A stretch of DNA of 64,000 nt from Bin87 sp963663945 (lineage in GTDB: Bacteria > Chloroflexota > Dehalococcoidia > Lucifugimonadales > UBA3495): positions 682,001 to 746,000 of the forward strand of contig OY760687.1 of assembly GCA_963663945.1 (NCBI GenBank), read 5' to 3'. The stretch's first letter is position 1. Every line of letters begins with the position of its first letter. The notes under the pieces are model-generated. The model searched no databases, was not told the DNA's origin, and worked only from the letters and a program-made list of their open reading frames with translations. The position numbers were made by a program, and so were the translations under genes. This document shows positions 57,377 through 64,000 of this stretch, piece after piece.

Positions 57377-57779
57377 CCCAATTTGGCGTCAGCGTAGCAG
57401 CACGATGACCCACACCCCAAAACTCTCAATACTCGTTTAAACCAGCACTAGCGGAGAACTTGCTCGTGAACACCCACGCCCTACGGCTTCTGGAGACGGC
57501 CGTTCGGAAGCCTTGCCACCAGCGCCTTGTGGAGGCGGCCCACAGTTGCACTGTGTGTGCTGGCTCCTTCCCAAAACGGCGCGTCCTCAAAGTAGCCCGG
57601 CCGCCAGACGTGAACCAACGGAAAACGCGCAGCGGAGCAATCTCCGTATTCCCGCACGCCTGGAGCAGTTCAGGGAAATGTCAACCGGTCGAGGTCGCAG
57701 AGCGTCCACCGCCCTGACTCCGGTCAGAGCCTTAGCTCCGGTCCAAGGAAGACAAGAGTCAGACAGATATGGAGACGCC

Positions 57780-58148
57780 ATGCAGCCCCGCGAGGAACTG
57801 TCAGAAAAAGCGGAAGCCCTGTTTCGCGAACACCTGGAACGCGAGATCGGAACCGTGATCCGGTTCGCACCAATCTCGGCAGAAGCCAGCCACGACGACG
57901 AAGGGAGAGCGACCTTCCAAGTCACCATCGTCTACGAAGGCGAGATCGAAGCGACCAATGGCAAGAGTGAAGCTGCGGCCCGCAACTCAGCGGAGAAGGT
58001 GATGGAGGAACTCGAACTCCACGCCATGCCCACCTGGGTTTTCGTCCCCGAGCACGAGTACCCGGGCTACCTGAGGAGGCGGACGCAAAACCCCCCGGCC
58101 GCGTTGCGCGAGCGATGGTCCACTCGTATGCCTGAAAGGCAACAGTGA
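57780..58148 (+). CDS. Hypothetical protein
   Basis: A 122-residue acidic protein beginning MQPREELSEKAEALFREHLE. ATG 57780 has GGAG five nt upstream; the frame extends upstream without a better start. The middle (FQVTIVYEGEIEATNGKSEA) looks like a small alpha/beta fold of the double-stranded-RNA-binding or dodecin size, but no motif is decisive. Intact, monocistronic. Confidence 0.55.
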   Translation: MQPREELSEKAEALFREHLEREIGTVIRFAPISAEASHDDEGRATFQVTIVYEGEIEATNGKSEAAARNSAEKVMEELELHAMPTWVFVPEHEYPGYLRRRTQNPPAALRERWSTRMPERQQ

Positions 58149-58399
58149 GCTGACGCGCAAGGCCTTGCCATATCGAGGGCATTCATGGAGCCCAAAGCGC
58201 GGTTAGGAACAGTATGGAGATAACAGCATGAACGGACAGTGACTGCTCTCCGTAGTTATCCCTGCCGCGGGCACGGGTGGCTGGGTCTCGCTTTCAGCAG
58301 CGCCGCAATGAGAAACAGAACTGCTCCGCCGCCGACAATCACGAGGCACATGGCCCGATCCGTCCAATCGTCTGCATCACAACAACGGAGCAACAGGGT

Positions 58400-58915
58400 A
58401 TGAGCGCAGCAGCAGTCGCAGACGCCGTCCGTGAGGCCATGGCAACCCGCGAAAGGCATGCCGGCTGGCTTTACTCGGACAAGACGCGGCTGCGGTGCGC
58501 CGTCATCGACCCGATCCTGTGGATGCTGGGCTGGCGCACCTGGATGCCGTCCGAGTGCCAGCACAACAGGTCCGTGCGGCGCGAAGGCAGCTTCGATTAC
58601 GTGATGCTGGAACCCGATGGCCAAGTCGCCATCGTCATCCTGGTCACAACGTCTGCGCCGCCGCGGGAACACAACCGCCGGAAACTGGCGACGCTCGTTA
58701 GCGGCGTTCACCGAGGCGTCGCGGTGCTGACCAACGGTACGCGGTGGGAAATTTACGACCTGTCCCTGCCGCCCCGAGGCTTGGTCGGCAAGATAGTCGA
58801 GAACTTCACGCTGGACACCAGCGACCCGGTCGAGAGCGAGGACGCGGCCCTCGCTCTCGACTATTGGCTCGGCAAAGACAGCAGCCATCATGACGGGCAG
58901 AACCTCGAGCAGTAG
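58400..58915 (+). CDS. Stand-alone HsdR-N-like protein, catalytic residues lost
   Basis: A 171-residue protein resembling the N-terminal nuclease domain of type I restriction subunits: TRLRCAVIDPILWMLGWRTW, REGSFDYVMLEPDGQVAIVI, HNRRKLATLVSGVHRGVAVL and NGTRWEIYDL. The Asp of the fold (FDY) is present but the E-x-K strand reads VILVTT, so cleavage is not expected. ATG 58400 follows ACAGGG. A truncated relative is at 38504. It may bind DNA or serve as a decoy or regulator; no partners are adjacent. Confidence 0.6.
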   Translation: MSAAAVADAVREAMATRERHAGWLYSDKTRLRCAVIDPILWMLGWRTWMPSECQHNRSVRREGSFDYVMLEPDGQVAIVILVTTSAPPREHNRRKLATLVSGVHRGVAVLTNGTRWEIYDLSLPPRGLVGKIVENFTLDTSDPVESEDAALALDYWLGKDSSHHDGQNLEQ

Positions 58916-59114
58916 ACCGAGTCGGGCAGACGCCGGTGGCTTGTCGTCGGGCACGCCGGCACAAAAGGGCTGGGGCGGAGAGCCTCGCAAGGTAATTCAT
59001 GAAACTGCCGAGACGACATGTTGCGGCCTTGGTGGCCCGACTGCCGTGTCCGATGGAGCGCGGGCACATCACGAACCGCCACTGCCGGATCAACATCAGC
59101 GTGGAGACGAGGGC

Positions 59115-59372
59115 GTGAAACCGTTGCGCCGGACCTCCTTCAGCAGGATCTGGACACGATTCAAGGCGCTCCCGGCCGGAGCCAAGCTGATGCTGAGCGT
59201 CTTCACGTTCTGCGGAGCCTACAGCATCGCGCAACTCGTCCAGGGCATTACGGCCGGCCAAATCACGTTCGTCATTGGCGGCGTAGCCTTCGCGGCGCTG
59301 AGCGTACCACTCATCATCATCGCCTGGCAGGGCCGTGAATCGGACCAAGAGGATGCGGACCCGCGGTCATGA
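59115..59372 (+). CDS. Small two-helix membrane protein
   Basis: An 85-residue protein from GTG 59115: basic start (KPLRRTSFSRIWTRFKALPA), two membrane segments (LMLSVFTFCGAYSIAQLV and ITFVIGGVAFAALSVPLIII) and an acidic tail. Shine-Dalgarno is weak (GAGACGAGGG). Function unknown. Its stop overlaps the next ATG as ATGA. Confidence 0.55.
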   Translation: MKPLRRTSFSRIWTRFKALPAGAKLMLSVFTFCGAYSIAQLVQGITAGQITFVIGGVAFAALSVPLIIIAWQGRESDQEDADPRS

Positions 59373-59560
59373 CGCGCAATATGGGCATCGAACGTAGGAG
59401 CGACCACAGGGAATACGCCAGCATGGACGAACCGATTACGCCCACCCGTAGACGTTCACGGCCGATGCCGGACGACGGCGTGAATCGAAAGAACGAACTC
59501 GACGGTACGAGGGCCGTCGGCGGGCATCGAACGCAAGGTAGTTTCGTGAATGTCTTGTGA
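59369..59560 (+). CDS. Possible small ORF coupled to the membrane protein
   Basis: A 63-codon frame overlapping the preceding stop by ATGA. The sequence is Arg/Asp-rich and low in hydrophobics (TRRRSRPMPDDGVNRKNELD), so it may be non-coding; only the coupling supports it. The binding-protein gene starts 11 bp after it. Confidence 0.25.
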   Translation: MTRNMGIERRSDHREYASMDEPITPTRRRSRPMPDDGVNRKNELDGTRAVGGHRTQGSFVNVL

Positions 59561-59570
59561 CGAGGCCCAA

Positions 59571-60785
59571 ATGATAATGAAATTGCTCAGAGTCCTGCTG
59601 TCCAATCTCACCCCATTGCTGGTTGGCGCGGCGGTGCTGGTTGCTGCCACAGGGGTGGCGTGCGCGAGCGCGACCGACCAGGTGGAAATCCTCTCTGGCG
59701 TTTCCGACGACCATATCCTGTTCGGTCAATCGGCGGTCTTCAGCGGGCCCGCTCAGGATCTGGGCCGGGATATGCGTCTGGGTATCAAGGTTGCGTTCTA
59801 TGAGGTGAATCAGGCGGGCGGCGTTCACGGCCGCCGGTTGGAACTCAAGACCATGGACGACTCTTACGAGACCGACTACGCGTTTCACACCACCAAGAGG
59901 CTCATTGAGAAGGTCGGGGTTTTCGCCCTGATCGGGGCGGTCGGCACGCCCACGACCCGCGTCTCAAGCCCCCTGGCCCACGAAGCCGGCGTACCGTTTC
60001 TTGCCCCGTTCACCGGGGCGGAGTTCCTGCGCGACCCGGGTCTGCACAACGTGGTCAATCTCCGCGCTTCGTATTACCAGGAAACGGAGGAGATGATCGC
60101 GCGCTTGACCGAGGACTTGGGGGTAACCCGCGTAGCAGTCCTCTACCAGGACGATTCCTTCGGCACCAACGGTCTGGAGGGCGTGCGGCGGGCTCTGGAA
60201 CTCCGCGGGCTGGAACCGGTGGGGGCCTGGGATTACCAACGGAATTCCGGCGTGGTCAGGCAGGCGGCATCCAGCCTGGTTGAGGTAGACCCTGAAGCGG
60301 TCGTATTGATCGGCACGCAAGACGCGGTGGCCTCCACGATAAAGCTGGTGATCCGCGACATTCGCCCGGTATTCATGACGGTCTCCTTCGTGGGCGGAAC
60401 CGCCCTGGCGAAGGCGGTGGAAGGCCATGGGCGCGGTGTTTATGTCACCCAGGTGGTTCCCTTTCCCGAGGACGCCAGCATGCCGGTGGTTGCCGACTAT
60501 CACGCCGCCCTGGCCCGGTACGATCCCAGTGAGGAACCGGGATTTGTCTCTCTGGAAGGATACCTGGCCGGTCGCCTCGCCATCTTCGGTCTTGAGGCCT
60601 GTGGTCGTGAGCTCAGCCGCGAATGCTTCATGGACAGCCTGAATACGACAGGCGTCATCGACCTCGACGGATTTCAGCTCAAATTTGGCCCCAACGACAA
60701 CCAGGGATCGGACTCAGTGTTCCTGACCGTGGCCGGTGCGGACGGGGAGTACCGCCAGGTCGATAGGCTTGATCGGCAATATTGA
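59571..60785 (+). CDS. Branched-chain amino-acid-type ABC substrate-binding protein
   Basis: A 404-residue Leu/Ile/Val-binding-type periplasmic protein. Signal peptide LLVGAAVLVAATGVAC with a possible lipid-anchored Cys. Domain I: DHILFGQSAVFSGPAQDLGR, MRLGIKVAFYEVNQAGGVHG, DDSYETDYA, FALIGAVGTPTTRVSSPLAH. Domain II: VAVLYQDDSFGTNGLEGVRR, DPEAVVLIGTQDAVASTIKL, GRGVYVTQVVPFP, SLEGYLAGRLAIFGLEACGR. ATG 59571 has GAGG five nt upstream. No permease or ATPase genes lie nearby. The paralogue at 40813 is frameshifted, so this is the working copy of the two. Confidence 0.88.
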   Translation: MIMKLLRVLLSNLTPLLVGAAVLVAATGVACASATDQVEILSGVSDDHILFGQSAVFSGPAQDLGRDMRLGIKVAFYEVNQAGGVHGRRLELKTMDDSYETDYAFHTTKRLIEKVGVFALIGAVGTPTTRVSSPLAHEAGVPFLAPFTGAEFLRDPGLHNVVNLRASYYQETEEMIARLTEDLGVTRVAVLYQDDSFGTNGLEGVRRALELRGLEPVGAWDYQRNSGVVRQAASSLVEVDPEAVVLIGTQDAVASTIKLVIRDIRPVFMTVSFVGGTALAKAVEGHGRGVYVTQVVPFPEDASMPVVADYHAALARYDPSEEPGFVSLEGYLAGRLAIFGLEACGRELSRECFMDSLNTTGVIDLDGFQLKFGPNDNQGSDSVFLTVAGADGEYRQVDRLDRQY

Positions 60786-60929
60786 ATTGCGCCGGCAGGC
60801 TGCTGACCCCGCAAGCGTTGGCAGACCCAGACTCCGGGAGCGAACCGCGGACGGTGGCATACAACTCCCATGGACACCGTCGCCAGCAGGATGATCAACA
60901 TCGCCATATTCATTCATCTGCTTTCCTAT

Positions 60930-61543
60930 CGTCTGCTGGAGGACCATCGCCTGGCGGTACTGGTAAGTTCTGCCCAACCGGCAGTCGACCTCGGGGTACG
61001 GTGTCGGCCCAACAGGGACTGCCTCCAGGTTGGGGTAGTCTGAAAAAGCGGGGCGCGGTCTACGGTGCGTTTTCTCCCATGCAATCCGAGTCCAACGTCC
61101 GCTGGTTCAGTTACGCGATCCGGCGCAGGGTCCCACGCCCAGTTCGGTCGATGTAGGTGAGTCTCGGGATGACCCAGCCAACATGCTGATAATGTCAGCG
61201 AAATTGATAGCGCCGCACTCGGCAGCGGGGTAAGGCCGTTTGCACTTTCTATAGGAACGTTCGCGATCGCAGCTGTGATGTTCAGATAAGTTATCGGTTT
61301 TGGCCTTTGGCCAGGCTGCCTTGAAACGGTACATTGGTGAAACAGCAACGGTGGGAACGAATGCGGTGCAACCGTGCACAGTGGGTATCTGGTCGGGCGG
61401 ATGTGCCCGCGTTGGTGAACCGACCGTTCAGGTTGCTGCGGGACCGGTTCTGGCCCGGAGACTGGGCCGGACCCTATGAAGCGCACTATGCCGCCTTGGT
61501 CTCGGTCTGGGTTCGCTGGTGCGTGGCCGAGCTGTGCGTGGCG
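60930..61543 (+). repeat. Inverted segmental duplication, arm 2
   Basis: Counterpart of 55612-56230. It runs from the TACTGGTAAGTTCTGCCCAA block through the promoter-like region into 70 codons of kinase N-terminus, then diverges. The arms are about 4.7 kb apart and enclose the CARDB, HsdR-N-like and binding-protein genes. Confidence 0.72.
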
Positions 61544-61585
61544 CCGGAGGGTTTCTCACTGTCGGTCGCTGACCCCGACGTGTAG
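61334..61585 (+). pseudogene. Histidine kinase N-terminal remnant
   Basis: RMRCNRAQWVSGRADVPALV, RPFRLLRDRFWPGDWAGPYE and ALVSVWVRWCVAELCVA match the first 70 residues of the kinase at 54527, then EGFSLSVADPDV and a stop follow with no similarity. The kinase core is missing. From 61586 to 61902 no gene is visible. Confidence 0.8.
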
Positions 61586-61902
61586 GAACTACCGGTGGCT
61601 CTGTACCACCGACTTGTAGATTCCCTCGACTGCGCTGCTTGAAATGCGCAAAGTCCAGCTCAGTGTGATCAATGATTCTTGCTTTGCCATCCTGCTTATG
61701 CCTCAACCCACGTGGCTGCCTCTGCATTTTCGGTAACATTTTTTGAGGCAATGCGGCCGGCGAAACCATCAAGTTTGACACGATTTCAGTCGTCACATGG
61801 GACCGACGGCGCAGTCCGTGGCGGTTTGCCGGCAATATTAGAACGTTTTGCGAGATCGAGCCGTGACCAACACCATCGGTCACCGACACACAGGGAGGAA
61901 AG

Positions 61903-64000
61903 TTGGATACCCTGACCCGCTTGGCCCTGAGCCGCAAGTCGGTGACCATCATGGTGATGGTTCTCTTCCTTGTCGCCGGTGTCTTTTCTTATGGCCAACT
62001 GCAGCGGGAACTGTTCCCGGACATCAGTCTGGGCCTCATCCGCGTCATCACCTACGATCAGCAGAGCGACCCCATCACCATGGCCGACGAGGTCACGGCC
62101 AAGGTGGAGGACGCCATCGCCGGTGTGCCGGACCTGGAGCGATACACGTCCACCTCCACCAGCAACCAGTCGCTGGTGATAGCCAATTTCCCGTCCTCGG
62201 CCAACCTGGATGAAGCGGAGGATGAAATCCGCAGCCAGGTCAGCGGGCTCGCTCTGCCGGACGGCGCCACCTCGCCCGCCGTGGTGCAGGTGACTTCCGA
62301 TGCGTTCCCCGTCATGTGGCTCAGCGTGAGCGGCCAGCGGGACATTCCCGCCCTGCAGCGGGTCGTGGACGATGAGATCATCCCGCGCATGGAGGCCGTC
62401 TCGGGCGTTTACGATGTCGAAGTCGCCGGCGGCGTCGAAGAACGGGTCTCCGTCATTGTTGACCCGGCCCGCCTGGATGAATACGGACTCACCATCCAAA
62501 GTGTGGTCAACGCGGTGGGCGGAAACGCCATTGACCTCAACGCCGGCGAGCTCACCCGAGCCGGGCGTTCCGTGACGCTGCGCACCTATCACGGTTACAG
62601 CGACCTGGACGCCATTCGCAGCGTTCCGGTCGGCGTTGTGCGCGGCGCTCCTGGCGGGGACACGCGGCCCATACTGGTATCCGACGTCGCCGAGGTCGTG
62701 GTTGACACCCCCGACGCCAAAACCGTTTCCCGCACCAACGGCCAGGCCAGCCTGTCGCTGTCGGTTCAGCGAAATCCCGATGGAAACACCATCGCCATCA
62801 CCAAGGAACTCCTCGCCGTCATCGACGAACTCGTACTCCCGCCCGACGTCCACGTCGAGATTCTCTACAACGACGGCCCCGAACTGGAAGCAGAGTTGAA
62901 CAGCGTAACCAAGCAGGGCGGTCAGGGGTTCGTCATCGCCATACTGGCGATCTTCCTGTTCCTGATGCAGCTGCGCCCGTCGATCCTGCGCGGCATCCTA
63001 AACTCCCTGCGGCCCACCCTCATCATTGCTCTCTCCATACCGCTGAGCCTGCTGTCAACCATTCTCATAATGGCGGTCATGGACTGGACGCTCAACTTCA
63101 TGAGCCTGGCCGGTTTGGCCATCGCCGTGGGCCGCATCGCTGACGACAGCATCGTCGTACTGGAAAACACCTACCGCCACGTCAATGCCGGCGAACCGCG
63201 CGCTAGCGCCGCCCTGCGGGGCGCCCAGGAAGTCGGCGCCGCCATCGTCGGCTCCACCCTGACCACCGTGGCCGTTTTCCTGCCGCTGGCGTTCATCCCC
63301 GGCACCGTGGGCCAGTTTTTCCTGCCCTTTGCCCAGACGGTCTGCGTTTCCCTCGTCGCCTCCACTTTCGTTGCCCTAACCGCGGTGCCGGCACTGGGCT
63401 CCCTGCTGCTGCGCGAGGGTGATCTGGCGGCAGAAGACGCCGCCGAGGACACCTGGCTGCAGCGCGGCTACACCCCCGTCCTCCGCTGGGCGCTGGGCCA
63501 TCGCTTCATCACGGTGGCCGGTTGCCTGGCCGCCGTGGTCGGCAGCCTCTATCTGGTGACATTCCTGCCCATCACGTTGTTCTCGGCCGGCGATGCCGCG
63601 GCGCTCCGCATCGACGTCAGAATGGCGGAGAACACCGGTCCCGGCAGGATGTTTCAGGAGGTCCGCGGTATTGAGACCATCCTAAACGGCTACATTGAAC
63701 GGGGCTACATCACCTCCTACCAGGTGACAATGGGCGCCGCCAGCGGGGGCTCGGCCGGCGGCTCCAGGGGAAGCGGTTACGACATCGCCGGCTTTTCTCT
63801 CGCACTAAGCGGAGACTTCCCGCAGAGCGCCGTCACCGAGCTGCGCGCCGCCCTGCCCAACAACGAAAACGTTGAGACCCAGCTATTCGTCGATTCCTCC
63901 GGCCCGCCCCAGGCCGGCCTGCAGGTCAACGTCACCGGCAGCGATTTTGAAGCTGTGAAAGGCGCCGCCCAGAACCTGCTGGCTCGCATCGAACCTGTTG
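61903..64000 (+). CDS. RND-family efflux transporter permease, 3' partial
   Basis: The first 699 codons of an AcrB-type inner-membrane exporter. TTG 61903 has GGAGG seven nt upstream. TM1 is KSVTIMVMVLFLVAGVFSYG followed by QLQRELFPDISLGLIRVITY, typical of the family. Porter-domain landmarks follow (PVMWLSVSGQRDIPALQRVV), then the TM2-TM6 block with proton-relay acids in AGLAIAVGRIADDSIVVLEN and ALRGAQEVGAAIVGSTLTTV. A Gly/Ser-rich insert (GAASGGSAGGSRGSG) lies in the second periplasmic loop. The frame runs off the window. No membrane-fusion protein gene is seen upstream. Confidence 0.92.
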   Translation, partial: MDTLTRLALSRKSVTIMVMVLFLVAGVFSYGQLQRELFPDISLGLIRVITYDQQSDPITMADEVTAKVEDAIAGVPDLERYTSTSTSNQSLVIANFPSSANLDEAEDEIRSQVSGLALPDGATSPAVVQVTSDAFPVMWLSVSGQRDIPALQRVVDDEIIPRMEAVSGVYDVEVAGGVEERVSVIVDPARLDEYGLTIQSVVNAVGGNAIDLNAGELTRAGRSVTLRTYHGYSDLDAIRSVPVGVVRGAPGGDTRPILVSDVAEVVVDTPDAKTVSRTNGQASLSLSVQRNPDGNTIAITKELLAVIDELVLPPDVHVEILYNDGPELEAELNSVTKQGGQGFVIAILAIFLFLMQLRPSILRGILNSLRPTLIIALSIPLSLLSTILIMAVMDWTLNFMSLAGLAIAVGRIADDSIVVLENTYRHVNAGEPRASAALRGAQEVGAAIVGSTLTTVAVFLPLAFIPGTVGQFFLPFAQTVCVSLVASTFVALTAVPALGSLLLREGDLAAEDAAEDTWLQRGYTPVLRWALGHRFITVAGCLAAVVGSLYLVTFLPITLFSAGDAAALRIDVRMAENTGPGRMFQEVRGIETILNGYIERGYITSYQVTMGAASGGSAGGSRGSGYDIAGFSLALSGDFPQSAVTELRAALPNNENVETQLFVDSSGPPQAGLQVNVTGSDFEAVKGAAQNLLARIEPV

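Noticed and set aside
3800..64000. Attachment-site duplicate of the tRNA-Phe 3' end
   Set aside because: I scanned for the TTCGAATCCGCCCCTCGGC block and did not see a second copy in the window.

Overview
The window looks like a GC-rich bacterial chromosome, most likely Chloroflexota and possibly a marine or sponge-associated SAR202-type lineage. This is inferred from gene content: PolX with a PHP domain, a four-domain S1 protein, NarL-type sensor/regulator pairs with membrane sensors, orphan substrate-binding lipoproteins, and very large FnIII/cadherin/LRR/RTX surface proteins. No rRNA or unique marker is present, so the assignment is tentative.

Layout. Positions 1-3.85 kb are core genome: polX (5' cut by the window), a coupled unknown gene, a convergent S1-domain gene with a terminator, and tRNA-Phe. 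Immediately after the tRNA an accessory island begins (3.9-19.4 kb). It holds wrecks of hsdM and an IS1380 transposase, an HTH/excisionase-like gene overlapping a ParB-like gene, a leftward arm (two NERD-like proteins plus a UvrD helicase) and a rightward arm (a replication-relaxation-type protein, a tiny ORF and a second UvrD-like helicase broken by an amber codon). A decayed two-gene version of the replication-relaxation-type protein follows. A NarL-type response regulator/histidine kinase pair lies at 19.6-21.5 kb.

Positions 21.6-36.6 kb hold three consecutive giant secreted repeat proteins. All three reading frames are interrupted: an IS21-family element and a nonsense codon in the first, a frameshift in the second, a frameshift near the end of the third. 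Two of them share a duplicated 5' regulatory module, and 16-nt poly-G and poly-C tracts flank the third. Positions 36.6-43.5 kb carry IS scars, substrate-binding proteins (one intact, two decayed) and several truncated genes. Positions 43.9-50.6 kb hold the intact split replication-relaxation-type pair, a second, apparently identical IS21 copy that cut its Shine-Dalgarno away from its start codon, an Fe-S RecB/Cas4-like nuclease with an amber codon, a wrecked parA and a ribbon-helix-helix partner. Positions 50.8-61.6 kb hold small hypothetical genes, an HNH/Excalibur lipoprotein, a second regulator/kinase pair, a CARDB protein, an HsdR-N-like protein, an intact branched-chain amino-acid-type binding protein and an inverted segmental duplication of the kinase 5' end. 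From 61.9 kb to the end runs an RND exporter cut by the window edge.

How it fits together. The two replication-relaxation loci each sit beside DNA-processing enzymes (UvrD/NERD in one, Fe-S nuclease/ParA/RHH in the other), which suggests pieces of one family of integrative or plasmid-like elements. Decay is heavy: about 18 genes carry stops, frameshifts, truncations or IS insertions, while interleaved core genes are intact. The two direct-orientation IS21 copies bracket about 25 kb. Some single-base frameshifts could be assembly errors; the nonsense codons and the IS insertions with clean 5-bp duplications are less likely to be.
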